From Microbacterium radiodurans (lineage in GTDB: Bacteria > Actinomycetota > Actinomycetes > Actinomycetales > Microbacteriaceae): a stretch of DNA of 64,000 bases. The stretch is taken from NCBI RefSeq assembly GCF_008710705.1, contig NZ_VYRZ01000001.1:1116001-1180000 (forward strand). Direction: 5' to 3'. How positions within the stretch are numbered: the first letter of the stretch is position 1; each line of letters opens with the position of its first letter. This document shows, one piece after another, positions 53,588-62,166 of this stretch. A program made the position numbers and the translations under genes. Below the pieces are notes generated by a model. The model saw nothing but the letters and a program-made list of their open reading frames with translations. It had not been told where the DNA came from and ran no database searches.

Positions 53588-54469
53588 ATGCGGGTTCCGT
53601 CCGACCTGGTCGAGACCCTCGTCGCCGTGCTCGACGAAGGGAGCCTGGATGCCGCCGCACGCCGCCTCCACGTGACCCCCTCGGCCATCAGCCAGCGCAT
53701 CCGCGCGCTCGAGCGCATCGCCGGCCGGGTGCTGCTCGTCCGCTCGAAGCCCGTGCGTGCGACGGAGGCCGCGCATCCGTTCGTCCGGTACGCCCGGCAG
53801 CTCGCCCTGCTCGAGCGGGACGCGCTGGCAGAGCTCGACGGGGCGACGGCGACCGTGCCTCTCGCCGTCAACGCGGACTCGCTCGCGACGTGGTTCCTCC
53901 CGCCCCTGAGCCGGCTCAGCGCGGCCCACGACGTCGTCTTCGACCTGCATCGCGACGACCAGGACTTCACCGCGGGCCTTCTCGAGAGCGGGACGGTCAT
54001 GGGCGCCGTGACGTCGCGCGAGACGCCGGTCGCAGGGTGCCGCGTCAGTCCGCTGGGAGCTCTCCGCTACGAGGCGGTCGCCGCACCCGGCTTCGCGCGA
54101 CGGTGGTTCGGGGATGCAGTCACCCAGACGGATGCCGCGGCGCTCGAGGCCGCACCGGTGGTGGATTTCGACCGGCGTGACGAGCTGCAGACGCGGTGGC
54201 TGCGGAGCCGGTCGGTCGACCCGGCCCGAGCCCCGCGCCACCGGGTGCCGGCGTCGCAGGATTTCGCCGCCGCGGTGCTCCTCGGTCTCGGCTGGGCGCT
54301 GCTCCCGACGCTGCAGTCGTCGATGCCGGTCGATCGGGGCGAACTCGTCCGGCTCGGGGGAGCGGATGTCGTGGTCCCGCTCTTCTGGCAGCAGTGGAAC
54401 GTGCGCTCGCCCCTTCTCGACGCCGTCGCCGATGAGATCGTCGCGGAGGCGCGGAAGGTCCTGGGGTGA
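53588..54469 (+). CDS. lysG: LysG/ArgP-type LysR-family regulator
   Basis: The 293-residue protein has the N-terminal HTH LVETLVAVLDEGSLDAAARRLHVTPSAISQRIRAL, the typical LysG/ArgP opening, and a C-terminal effector domain. It is 71 bp from, and divergent to, lysE. By analogy with Corynebacterium it activates lysE when lysine or arginine (with histidine) accumulate. The start is probably ATG 53588, preceded by the small reading frame at 53556. Confidence 0.9.
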   Translation: MRVPSDLVETLVAVLDEGSLDAAARRLHVTPSAISQRIRALERIAGRVLLVRSKPVRATEAAHPFVRYARQLALLERDALAELDGATATVPLAVNADSLATWFLPPLSRLSAAHDVVFDLHRDDQDFTAGLLESGTVMGAVTSRETPVAGCRVSPLGALRYEAVAAPGFARRWFGDAVTQTDAAALEAAPVVDFDRRDELQTRWLRSRSVDPARAPRHRVPASQDFAAAVLLGLGWALLPTLQSSMPVDRGELVRLGGADVVVPLFWQQWNVRSPLLDAVADEIVAEARKVLG

Positions 54470-55501
54470 TCACCGGCCCGCAGTGACCGACAGCACGACC
54501 TTGCCCCGCACGTGACCGCGCTCGACCTCGCGGTGCGCTGCCGCGGCATCCGACAGGTCGTGGACGGAATCGACGAAGACCCGGATCGCCCCGGAATCGA
54601 GCAGGCGAGCGAGCGTCGCGAGCACGCTGCCGTCGGGAACGACCTGGTACCCCGTCGCGCGCACCCCCGCGGCGGCCGCCTCATCGGCGTAGCCGGGCCA
54701 GGCGCCGCTTGGAACGAGCACATACAGTCCGCCGGTGCGCAGCACCCCGAGCGAGCGGGAGCCGGTGTCGTCCGCGACGTTCCCGACGAGATCGATGACG
54801 ACGTCCATCTCGCCGACGACGTCCTCGAAGCGGGTGGTGGCGTGGTCGATGGCGACCTCGGCGCCGAGGTCGCGCAGCCACGGCAGATTCCGCTCCGAAC
54901 CCGTAGCCGTGACGTGCGCGCCGAAGTAGGACGCGAGCTGCACCGCGAGATGACCGACTCCGCCGGGCCCGGCGTGGATCAGCATGCGCTGCCCCTCGTG
55001 AGCGAGGGCCGTCTCGACCACGAGTCCCCACGCGGTGAGCGCAGCCAGCGGAACGCCCGCGGCCTCGACGTGCGAGAGTCCCGCCGGCTTGCGCGTGACC
55101 GAGAGCGAGGGCACGACGGCGTACTCGGCGTAGCTGCCGCCGGAGCGGGGGAAGGGCAGCATCCCGAACACCTCGGTGCCGGGTTGGAGCTCGTGCGCCT
55201 CGTACGGGGTCGACACGACGACGCCGCTGAAGTCGAAGCCGATGGTGCTCGGCCAGTGGTCGATGGCTTCGGCGACCCCGTGCCCGGAGCGCGTCTTCGC
55301 GTCGATCGGATTCACGCCGGCCGCCTCGATGCGCACCAGCACCTCGCTGAGCGTGGGGCGGGGGACGGGAATCTCCGCGAGCCGCAGCACGTCCGCCTCG
55401 CCGGGAGCGTCGAACACGATGGCGCGCATCGTCTCGGATGGTGGCTCGACGTGCACCGCGGGGAGGGGGACGGGTGCGGTGCGCAGCGTCCGGGATCTCA
55501 T
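54470..55501 (-). CDS. MDR-family NADP-dependent quinone/alkene oxidoreductase
   Basis: ATG 55501 with AAGGAG upstream gives 343 residues; the open frame extends further but has no better signal. RAIVFDAPGEADVLRLAEIPVPRP opens the GroES-like domain, and GPGGVGHLAVQLASYFGAHVTATGS is the NADP-binding Rossmann part. No zinc ligands are seen. It is a zeta-crystallin-like reductase. It ends 1 bp after the lysG stop (convergent). Confidence 0.9.
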   Translation of the reverse strand: MRSRTLRTAPVPLPAVHVEPPSETMRAIVFDAPGEADVLRLAEIPVPRPTLSEVLVRIEAAGVNPIDAKTRSGHGVAEAIDHWPSTIGFDFSGVVVSTPYEAHELQPGTEVFGMLPFPRSGGSYAEYAVVPSLSVTRKPAGLSHVEAAGVPLAALTAWGLVVETALAHEGQRMLIHAGPGGVGHLAVQLASYFGAHVTATGSERNLPWLRDLGAEVAIDHATTRFEDVVGEMDVVIDLVGNVADDTGSRSLGVLRTGGLYVLVPSGAWPGYADEAAAAGVRATGYQVVPDGSVLATLARLLDSGAIRVFVDSVHDLSDAAAAHREVERGHVRGKVVLSVTAGR

Positions 55502-55890
55502 CCGTCGCTCCTTCCTCGCCGTGCCGGGTGGGCGGCGGCGGTTCGGTTCGACGTCAGTCAATCGCGCGATTGTCTCGCGGGTGTTACGGCGTCATCACCG
55601 GGCCGAGAAGCTCACGGGATCCGCCCGTTGTCAGGATCGGAGATGCGCTGAGGCCACGTGGGCCCGCGGCGGCCGCCCTTCTCCTGAGAACGGTTCGGCA
55701 GCCGTGCGATGCGTCCGACCGGGAGACGCGCCGCGCGATCGTGCGCTCGATCGGGTGCGATCCGGTTGCGTGCCCCTTTCTCAGGAAAGAGCTGACTCTG
55801 CGGCTGCGCCTGGCACGCCGCGGCCGCATCTCTCCTGAGAACGGTCCGTTCCGCGCGTGTGACACAGTCCGAGTCGTGCGGCACGCCGCG
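55502..55890. repeat. Noncoding region with repeated TTCTCAGGA motifs
   Basis: No supported gene is seen in 389 bp. Read on the minus strand, CCGTTCTCAGGAGA followed by a GCGGCCGC-rich stretch occurs twice (near 55680-55697 and 55831-55850). A third, inverted relative, CCCTTTCTCAGGAAAG, lies near 55777-55793. The copies are about 70-80 bp apart. Two short minus-strand frames over it look like chance. Confidence 0.5.
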
Positions 55891-56412
55891 TCAGCCGCGC
55901 GGGCTCGCGGAGGTGGACAGGGCGTGCAGGAGCCGCGTGAGCTCCCGGATGTCGTCGATCTGCCACGTCTCCAGGGCCGTCAGAAGGGAGTTCTCGTGCG
56001 GTGCTCGCGCCGCGTTCCACCGCTCGAGACCGGACTCCGTCGCCGTGAGCAGGCTCGAGCGACCATCGGCGGGGTCGGGCGCACGCTGCACGAGGCGCAG
56101 CTCCTCGAGCTCGCGCACCGTCCGGCTGATCTGGCCCTTGTCGGCGTGCAGAAGCTCGGCCAGGCTCGACAGCGTGGTCTCGCCGCGTCGGGCGATCGTG
56201 GTGAACACCTTGTATGCGCCGGGCAGCATGCCCGGGCTCAGACGATTCGCCATCTCGGCGTACATCCGCCGGACGTGCGTGAAGAGCTCGCCGAACTCCA
56301 TCTCGAGGAGGCGCACCGCGTCGGCGCGGTCCTCGCCGGTGCCTGCCGCCCCGACGGCCCCGGAATCGCTCCGGAGGCCGTCGGGGGTGTGTGCAGCGGT
56401 CATCCCGATCAC
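55891..56412 (-). CDS. MarR-family repressor of the adjacent MFS exporter
   Basis: The frame starts with GTG 56412 (ATG 56403 is also possible), giving 173 residues. The winged helix ELLHADKGQISRTVRELEELRLVQRAPDPADGRSSLL spans about residues 92-130. It starts 1 bp after the stop of the MFS gene, so the two are cotranscribed. It probably reads the GTTGA-N6-TCAAC sites upstream of the MFS gene. Confidence 0.9.
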   Translation of the reverse strand: MIGMTAAHTPDGLRSDSGAVGAAGTGEDRADAVRLLEMEFGELFTHVRRMYAEMANRLSPGMLPGAYKVFTTIARRGETTLSSLAELLHADKGQISRTVRELEELRLVQRAPDPADGRSSLLTATESGLERWNAARAPHENSLLTALETWQIDDIRELTRLLHALSTSASPRG

Positions 56413-56413
56413 T

Positions 56414-58117
56414 TTATCGATCCTGTTCGGGCGACCGGTCGGCGGTGCCGGCGCGCGCGGCGTCGGTGGTGGAGCGCACCGACCCGGTGGCCGTCAGCGC
56501 GCCCATGCCCTCGGGCACCGACACCGTCGCGAGGTCGGCCTCGCCGGCCTGCAGGCGCTCGCTGGTCGTCATGGTGTTGAGCGGCTTGTTGGGCAGGAAC
56601 ACGATGGCGATCAGACTCAGCACTGCGAACGGGACGGCGATGAGGAAGGAGCGCGAGATGCCGGTCGCGTAGATGTCCTCGAACACCACGCGCAGGGCCT
56701 CGGGCATCGCCGACACCTGGGGCAGGGTGCCCGACTGCAGCTGCGCCGCCCAGGTCTGCGCCTGGTCGCCGAGCGAGGCGAGCGCCGCCTGGATGTCGAC
56801 GGTGCGGTCGCCCACGAGGGTCGTGACCTGGGTGGCCAGCGCGGCGCCCATCACCGACACGCCCACGGTGCCGCCGAGGCTGCGGAAGAACGTCACTCCC
56901 GAGCTGGCGACGCCGATCTCGGTCGGGCGGGAGGTGTTCTGGACGACGAGCACCAGGTTCTGCATCGTCATGCCGATGCCGGCGCCGAGCATCGCCATGT
57001 AGATCGAGACGAGCGTGAAGTCCGTGTCGTAGTGGATCGTCGACAGCAGGCCCGACCCGCCGATCAGCAGGATCGCGCCGATGACGAGGAACGGCTTCCA
57101 CCTGCCCGTGCGCGTGATGAGGGCCCCGACACCGATCGAGGCGACGAGCAGGCCGCCGATCATCGGGATGGTCATGACGCCGGCCTCGGTCGGAGTGGCA
57201 CCGCGTGCGAGCTGCATGTACTGGCTGAGGAACACCGAGGCGCCGAACATCGCGATACCGGTCGCGATGGACGCGATGACCGACAGGGTGAACGTCAGGT
57301 TGCGGAAGAGCGTGAGCGGGACGAGCGGCTCGCGCACCTTGAGCTCGGTGATGACGAAGAGCACGGCGCCGACGATGGCGCCTCCGACCATGAGGACGGT
57401 CTCGATGCTCATCCACTCGAACGTGTCGCCGGCGAGGGTGACCCAGATGAGCAGGAGCGAGACGGATACCGAGAGCAGCACGATGCCGAGGTAGTCGATG
57501 CGGGTCTGCTTGCGCTCGCGGGCAGGGATGTGGAGCGTGCGCTGCACGATGATGAGAGCGGCGACCGCGACGGGGAGGGCCACGAAGAAGTTCCAGCGCC
57601 AGCCCCAGGCATCGGTGATCACGCCGCCGAGGAGCGGGCCGCCGATGGTGGCGACGGCCATGACGGCACCGAACAGGCCCATGTAGCGACCGCGCTCGCG
57701 GGGGCTGATGATGTCGGCCATCAGCACCTGGCTGAGGGCCGCGAGTCCACCGGCGCCGATTCCCTGCACCGCACGGAATGCGATGAGCATCTCGGGACTC
57801 TGCGAGAAGCCGGCGGCGGCGGTCGCGAGCACGAAGATCACGATCGCGAGCTGGTACAGCACCTTCCGGTTCGTCAGATCGGCGAGCTTGCCCCAGATCG
57901 GGGTGGAGATCGCCGTGGTCAGGAGTGTCGCGGTGACGACCCAGGTGAACGCGGTCTGCGTGCCCTCGAGGTCGTGGATGATCACGGGCAGGGACGTCGA
58001 GACGACGGTCGAGGCCAGCATCGACACGAACATGCCGAGGAGCAGGCCGGAGAGGGCTTCGAGCACGACGCGATGCGACATGCGCTTGCCCTCGTGCGGG
58101 GCAGCAGGTGCGGACAT
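56414..58117 (-). CDS. MFS drug exporter, DHA2/EmrB (14-span) type
   Basis: ATG 58117 with TGGAGGA upstream gives 567 residues rather than the longer frame. LLGMFVSMLASTVVSTSLPVII is motif D1 of DHA2 transporters, PIWGKLADLTNRK is motif A, and 14 spans are seen. A loop of about 100 residues lies between the last spans. It expels drugs with proton antiport. It is cotranscribed with the MarR gene. Confidence 0.93.
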   Translation of the reverse strand: MSAPAAPHEGKRMSHRVVLEALSGLLLGMFVSMLASTVVSTSLPVIIHDLEGTQTAFTWVVTATLLTTAISTPIWGKLADLTNRKVLYQLAIVIFVLATAAAGFSQSPEMLIAFRAVQGIGAGGLAALSQVLMADIISPRERGRYMGLFGAVMAVATIGGPLLGGVITDAWGWRWNFFVALPVAVAALIIVQRTLHIPARERKQTRIDYLGIVLLSVSVSLLLIWVTLAGDTFEWMSIETVLMVGGAIVGAVLFVITELKVREPLVPLTLFRNLTFTLSVIASIATGIAMFGASVFLSQYMQLARGATPTEAGVMTIPMIGGLLVASIGVGALITRTGRWKPFLVIGAILLIGGSGLLSTIHYDTDFTLVSIYMAMLGAGIGMTMQNLVLVVQNTSRPTEIGVASSGVTFFRSLGGTVGVSVMGAALATQVTTLVGDRTVDIQAALASLGDQAQTWAAQLQSGTLPQVSAMPEALRVVFEDIYATGISRSFLIAVPFAVLSLIAIVFLPNKPLNTMTTSERLQAGEADLATVSVPEGMGALTATGSVRSTTDAARAGTADRSPEQDR

Positions 58118-58206
58118 GGGTCCTCCAGAAGAGCGGACGGACGCGGCGGCGCTGGCGCGGGATCGTCGGTGGTGTTTTCGTCGATAGCCGGTCACCCGGC
58201 GAAGTG

Positions 58207-58268
58207 GTTGATTCGTGTCAACCGTTGAGATGTGTCAACCATATGTTCAATGGTTGAGCCGCGTCAAC
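58207..58268. promoter_or_regulatory. Triple operator array GTTGA-N6-TCAAC
   Basis: Three copies lie at 58207-58222, 58224-58239 and 58253-58268. Between the last two, TCAACCAT (58235-58242) and ATGGTTGA (58250-58257) form an extra dyad. TTGACA -35-like elements for the minus-strand MFS gene are built into the boxes. It is almost surely the MarR repressor's site, shared with the divergent ligase gene. Confidence 0.75.
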
Positions 58269-58306
58269 TATTCCGCTGCGGGACCGATCTTCGTCAGGAT
58301 GGAGAC

Positions 58307-58819
58307 ATGTTCAGCGTCGAGGCCCTGCCGGACGACGGCATCCATACCGCCGTCCTCGCCGACTGGCAGCGTCTGACGGATGCCGGCCTGCCGAGCGCCG
58401 GCCGTCATGCCTCGGAATCGAACCGTCCGCACGTGACGGTGGCTGTTCGCGACGACCTCGTCCCGGACGCCGTCGGCCGCCTCGTCGAGCTGGCCGACGG
58501 GCTCCCGCTGACCTGCCGCGTCGGAGGAGCGGTGGTCTTCCCGGCGCGCGACCGGTTCGTGCTCGCGCGTCCCCTGCTCGTCACGGCCGACCTGCTGCGC
58601 TTCCACGCGCGGGCGGTGGCGGTCCTCGGGGCGCCGCCGGAGCACTACGCCGTCACGGCGGTCGACCGCTGGACCCCGCACATCACCCTCGCCCGACGGA
58701 TGACCGCCGAGCAGGTCGGTCGGGCGCTGGCCGTCGTGGGCGCGGCATCCGTCGACGGCCTGCTCACGGGCCTGCGGCTCTGGGACGCCGAGCAGAAGGT
58801 GGTCACCCCGCTCCGCTGA
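58307..58819 (+). CDS. 2H phosphoesterase / 2'-5' RNA ligase family protein
   Basis: ATG 58307 follows GGAG and gives 170 residues. Two H-x-T motifs, RPHVTVAV and WTPHITLAR, are the catalytic pair of 2H phosphoesterases; CAGGAT ends 6 nt ahead. It may cleave or ligate 2',5' bonds in RNA or act on cyclic phosphates. It is divergent from the MFS exporter. Confidence 0.87.
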   Translation: MFSVEALPDDGIHTAVLADWQRLTDAGLPSAGRHASESNRPHVTVAVRDDLVPDAVGRLVELADGLPLTCRVGGAVVFPARDRFVLARPLLVTADLLRFHARAVAVLGAPPEHYAVTAVDRWTPHITLARRMTAEQVGRALAVVGAASVDGLLTGLRLWDAEQKVVTPLR

Positions 58820-58865
58820 TCGCGGGCGTGTCGGTGGATCCGGTGAGGCCGACGCGTCGTGCGGC

Positions 58866-59525
58866 TCAGTCGGCGAGGGCGAGCGCCCGGAACGGTTCGC
58901 GCGGCGGCGCGGGAGGCGTGCGCGGGGCTTCGGCGGCGCGGCGCTGCATCGTGCGGCGGTACAGCTCGTCGATGAGATCCGTCGCGAGGTTGATGAGCGA
59001 GCGGATCTCGCGCTCGTCGCGGTCGACCCAGGCGCAGCGCGGTTCGTCATCGATCGGCACGAATCCGTCGTGCTGCTCCCAGACGACGAGGGTCCGGTCG
59101 GCGCCGAGGACGTGCTGCTGCCACCAGACCTGCCGCAGGTACGTGCGGGGGATCGAGCGCCAGCTCTTGTTCGTCGTCTTGATCTCGGCCAGGACGACGC
59201 GCCCCTCCGCGTCGAGGCCGACGCCGTCGGGGGTGGCCAGGTGCCGCTTCTCGACGACGGCATGGAAGAGCGCCGACGAGGGCTGGATGCCGTGGGTCGC
59301 AGCCACCCAGGCGGCGATCTCGGGCTCGCGCCGTCGTCCGTGGTCCGTGTAGGCGTTGCCCGAGAACCCCGAGCCCATGAGCTTCGCATCGGCGGCGCGG
59401 GCGATCGCCTTCGGGCTCGTCAGAGCCGCGACGTCGGTCGCCGTGATGCCGCGGGACCGTGCCCGGATCCACGCCACGCGATCGCGGGAATCCGCGACGA
59501 TGCGAGCGGCGAGTTCGGGATTCAC
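58866..59525 (-). CDS. YqaJ-like recombinase/exonuclease family protein
   Basis: GTG 59525 has TAGGGT ending 7 nt ahead and gives 219 residues. GITATDVAALTSPKAIARAADAKLMG, GRRREPEIAAWVA, then GLDAEGRVVLAEIKTTNKSW supply the Glu, Asp and E-x-K of the lambda-exonuclease/YqaJ nuclease core, followed by YLRQVWWQQHVLGADRTLVVWE. Such enzymes act in phage or host recombination; here it stands alone, with no Bet/RecT partner. Confidence 0.85.
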   Translation of the reverse strand: MNPELAARIVADSRDRVAWIRARSRGITATDVAALTSPKAIARAADAKLMGSGFSGNAYTDHGRRREPEIAAWVAATHGIQPSSALFHAVVEKRHLATPDGVGLDAEGRVVLAEIKTTNKSWRSIPRTYLRQVWWQQHVLGADRTLVVWEQHDGFVPIDDEPRCAWVDRDEREIRSLINLATDLIDELYRRTMQRRAAEAPRTPPAPPREPFRALALAD

Positions 59526-59532
59526 GTCCTCG

Positions 59533-59538
59533 ACCCTA
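59533..59538 (-). promoter_or_regulatory. -10 box TAGGGT, leaderless type
   Basis: On the minus strand the hexamer ends 7 nt before the YqaJ-type GTG at 59525. Confidence 0.45.
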
Positions 59539-59625
59539 ACCCGGGTCCCCGGCACTCCCGGCCTTGTCTCCGGCGTGCCTCGCCCCCGTCGGCGTGCCTC
59601 CGCCCCCGCTTGCCGGTCTCCTGCC

Positions 59626-59708
59626 GCCGACCCCACCCCTTCGCGACGACCCCACCCCACACGCACGGTGCGGATCGGGTGGGCTCGATGCGAAGAGGTG
59701 GGTTCGGC
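59626..59708. repeat. Palindromic repeat E upstream of nuclease-like gene 2
   Basis: GCCGACCCCACCCC (59626-59639) faces GGTGGGTTCGGC (59697-59708). A second dyad inside pairs GACCCCACCC with GGGTGGGCTC, and CTTCGC with GCGAAG. It is an 83-bp, strongly self-complementary element with 92 bp between it and the gene start. Confidence 0.75.
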
Positions 59709-59800
59709 GAGCTCTCCCCACGGACCGCATCCGGGAGATCGCTCACCGGATGCAACGCTGGCCGCACCCGTGCGGGGTCGCGGGTGCGAAGGTCCGAGGT

Positions 59801-60820
59801 ATGAACGCTCCTGCGCTGTCCGCTCTGCGTCCACATCTGCGAAGCCGGCACGATCTTCTGGTCGACGGAGCCACCGCCCGGGCGATCGATGATCGGGTCG
59901 CCACCGGCGGGTTGCAGCGGATCCGACGGAACGCGTACGTCGACGGATCGGTGTGGCGCGCGCTCTCGACCGAAGCCCGGCACACACTGCACATCGCCGC
60001 GGTGTCTCGGGAGGCGGCATCCGATCTCGTCTTCTCGCACGTCTCGGCCGCTGTGCTTCACGGTCTGCCGCTGTATCGGGTTCAGCCCCGACGTGTGCAC
60101 GTCCTGGTCGGCGCCGCGGATCGAAGCAGCCGGCGCGACGTCTTCCGGCATGAGGGCGAGGTGCCGGACGACGATGTCATCGAGGTGGACGGAGTCCGGT
60201 GCACGTCGCTCGAGCGCACCGTCCTCGACATGGCGCGGGTCGCGGCGCCCGAGGTGTCGCTGTCGTGCGCCGATGCGGCGCTCGGCATCGTCGGCGGACA
60301 CCCGCGCCGGTTCGACGACGCCGCTGCCGAGGTCTGGCGGGAAGGGATGCGACGGCGCTGCGAGATGCCGGGTGCTCGAGGCATCCGGCGGGCCCGCGTG
60401 ATCGTCGACATCGCGGACGGCCGGGCCGAGCTCCCGCTCGAGAGCGTGACCCGGCTGCAGCTGCGGCGTCTCGGGTTCTCGCGCTTGCGTCTGCAGTCGC
60501 CCGTCCCGGCTCCCGGCGGCGGCTGCTACTGGATGGATCTCGAGCTCGAGGAGGTGGACGCATTCATCGAGTGCGATGGTCGGGGCGAGTACACCGAACC
60601 GGCGATGCGGCGCGGCCGGACGCCCGAGCAGGTGGTGCTGGACGAGAAACGCCGCGAGGACTGGGTGCGCGGCGTGACCGGACGTCGCGTGCTGCGAGTC
60701 TCGTCGTCCGCCATCGCGTCGACGGAGTCATTGCGGCGACTCCTGCTCGCCTTCCACATTCCGCTGCCGCGCCGAACCCACCTGGAACTGCCGACCCCAC
60801 CTCTTGAGAGCGGTATCTGA
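59801..60820 (+). CDS. AbiEi-like / DUF559-type nuclease-like protein 2
   Basis: ATG 59801 gives 339 residues. The N-terminal half has an AbiEi-like winged helix (LVDGATARAIDDRVATGGLQ, RNAYVDGS) and the shared stretch FSHVSAAVLHGLPLYR and IEVDGVRCTSLERTVLDMARV, matching the other nuclease-like gene at 31223. The C-terminal half has LESVTRLQLRRLGF, WMDLELEEVDAFIECDGRGEY and RRVLRVSSS, consistent with a DUF559/Vsr nuclease fold. Palindromes E and F flank it; F overlaps its end. No cognate toxin gene is seen. Confidence 0.75.
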   Translation: MNAPALSALRPHLRSRHDLLVDGATARAIDDRVATGGLQRIRRNAYVDGSVWRALSTEARHTLHIAAVSREAASDLVFSHVSAAVLHGLPLYRVQPRRVHVLVGAADRSSRRDVFRHEGEVPDDDVIEVDGVRCTSLERTVLDMARVAAPEVSLSCADAALGIVGGHPRRFDDAAAEVWREGMRRRCEMPGARGIRRARVIVDIADGRAELPLESVTRLQLRRLGFSRLRLQSPVPAPGGGCYWMDLELEEVDAFIECDGRGEYTEPAMRRGRTPEQVVLDEKRREDWVRGVTGRRVLRVSSSAIASTESLRRLLLAFHIPLPRRTHLELPTPPLESGI

Positions 60821-60853
60821 GGGGTGGGATCGGGGCTGACGGGTGGGCTCGGC
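60790..60853. repeat. Palindromic repeat F at the end of nuclease-like gene 2
   Basis: GCCGACCCCACCT (60790-60802) faces GGGTGGGCTCGGC (60841-60853), with an inner CCCCACCTC/GGGGTGGG dyad. The length is 64 bp. It covers the last codons and stop codon of the nuclease gene. Confidence 0.75.
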
Positions 60854-60907
60854 GCCGCGCGGGCGCGGCAGAGCAGCGCGGATTTGGGGGCAGGGGGGAG
60901 GGCGGGG

Positions 60908-60913
60908 TAGAGT
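60908..60913 (+). promoter_or_regulatory. -10 box TAGAGT for rplJL
   Basis: TAGAGT lies about 224 nt before the rplJ start and 7-10 nt before the L10 leader. Confidence 0.5.
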
Positions 60914-60916
60914 GAG

Positions 60917-61130
60917 GGCAAGCCAAAGACCGCTGGTCATCGGTGTGCGTGTGAGCGCACTCGTGATCGAAGCTCTGCACAGCAGGGGCCCGCGCAGGTG
61001 ACACTGAACTTCTCCCTCGGGAACCGAGCTCCGTGCCTCTGCGCCGGAGCTCTCGTCATGTCCGGGGCCTCCGACGAAGCGGTCGAGGCCGGCGCCCCGC
61101 CACCGCGGCGCGTCAGGCACACATCAAGGA
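60917..61130 (+). ncRNA. Ribosomal protein L10 leader (autoregulatory 5' UTR)
   Basis: A 217-nt untranslated region precedes rplJ. It opens with AGCCAAAGACCGCTGGTCATC, similar to the conserved start of actinobacterial L10 leaders, and contains several GC-rich hairpins before AAGGAG. In this family, the L10-(L12)4 complex binds the leader and represses its own synthesis. The 3' boundary is approximate. Confidence 0.65.
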
Positions 61131-61136
61131 GTGACC

Positions 61137-61625
61137 ATGGTGCAGAAGGACGCATCGGTCGCCGAGCTCACGAAGTCATTCGAGGACTCGACTGCCGTTC
61201 TGCTGACCGAGTACCGCGGTCTGACGGTTGCCCAGCTCAAGCAGCTGCGCAACAGCATCCGTCAGGACGCGAACTACGCCGTGGTGAAGAACACGCTGAC
61301 CAAGATCGCCGCGAACAACGCGGGGATCACGGCGCTCGACGAGGACCTCAAGGGTCCCTCGGCCGTGGCGTTCGTGCACGGCGACTTCGTCGCCACCGCC
61401 AAGGCTCTGCGTGACTTCGCCAAGGCCAACCCGCTTCTCGTGATCAAGGGCGGCATCTTCGAGGGCAACGCCCTCAGCGCCGACGAGGTCAACAAGTACG
61501 CATCGCTCGAGAGCCGCGAGGTTCTGCTGGCGAAGGCTGCGGGCATGATGAAGGCGACGATGGGCAAGGCTGCCGCCACCATCGACGCGCTTCGCGAAAA
61601 GCTGGAGACCGCCGACGCCGCGTGA
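61137..61625 (+). CDS. rplJ: 50S ribosomal protein L10
   Basis: ATG 61137 after AAGGAG gives 162 residues; the in-frame GTG at 61131 overlaps the Shine-Dalgarno. [18 protein letters not shown] and [11 protein letters not shown] are typical, and the C-terminal helix binds L7/L12 dimers. Confidence 0.97.
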   Translation: MVQKDASVAELTKSFEDSTAVLLTEYRGLTVAQLKQLRNSIRQDANYAVVKNTLTKIAANNAGITALDEDLKGPSAVAFVHGDFVATAKALRDFAKANPLLVIKGGIFEGNALSADEVNKYASLESREVLLAKAAGMMKATMGKAAATIDALREKLETADAA

Positions 61626-61673
61626 GCGACCGGCGAGCTCTTACACCAACCCCATCTATCTAGGAGATACATC

Positions 61674-62057
61674 ATGGCGAAGCTTTCCACCGAGGAGCTG
61701 CTCGAGCAGTTCGCCGGCCTGACCCTCGTCGAGCTCAGCGAGTTCGTGAAGGCGTTCGAGGAGAAGTTCGACGTCACCGCTGCTGCCCCCGTCGCCGTCG
61801 CCGGCGCCGCTGGTGGCGCTGGTGCCGCTGAGGCCGAGGAGGAGAAGGACTCGTTCGACGTCATCCTCGAGGCTGCCGGCGACAAGAAGATCCAGGTCAT
61901 CAAGACGGTCCGCGAGCTCACCTCGCTGGGCCTCGGCGAGGCCAAGGCTGTCGTCGACGGTGCTCCCAAGGCCGTCCTCGAGGGCGCGAACAAGGAGACC
62001 GCCGAGAAGGCGAAGGAGGCCCTCGAGGCCGCCGGCGCCACGGTCACCCTCAAGTAA
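61674..62057 (+). CDS. rplL: 50S ribosomal protein L7/L12
   Basis: The 127-residue protein has an N-terminal dimer helix, an Ala/Gly hinge ([18 protein letters not shown]) and the C-terminal domain [20 protein letters not shown], where elongation factors bind. It has AGGAG upstream, and 48 bp separate it from rplJ. Confidence 0.98.
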   Translation: MAKLSTEELLEQFAGLTLVELSEFVKAFEEKFDVTAAAPVAVAGAAGGAGAAEAEEEKDSFDVILEAAGDKKIQVIKTVRELTSLGLGEAKAVVDGAPKAVLEGANKETAEKAKEALEAAGATVTLK

Positions 62058-62082
62058 TCCCCCGCTCTCGCTCGAGAGCAGC

Positions 62083-62117
62083 ACGATGGCCCCGGATGCT
62101 GCATCCGGGGCCATCGT
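62083..62117 (+). terminator. Terminator after rplL
   Basis: ACGATGGCCCCGGATGC and GCATCCGGGGCCATCGT form a 17-bp near-perfect palindrome, 25 bp after the rplL stop. Confidence 0.85.
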
Positions 62118-62166
62118 CGTATCCGCGGCACTCCTGCGGGCCGCCGCACGAGGGTGCGCCCCGCGC

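Noticed and set aside
55584..55884. Two overlapping minus-strand frames of 90-93 codons in the 55.5-55.9 kb gap
   Set aside because: Arg/Ala-rich, no Shine-Dalgarno or -10 at the right distance, and they overlap each other in different frames over a repeat.
58866..59525. Prophage remnant suggested by the YqaJ-like gene
   Set aside because: No other phage gene, attachment site or integrase is near; a solitary chromosomal homologue is common in actinobacteria.
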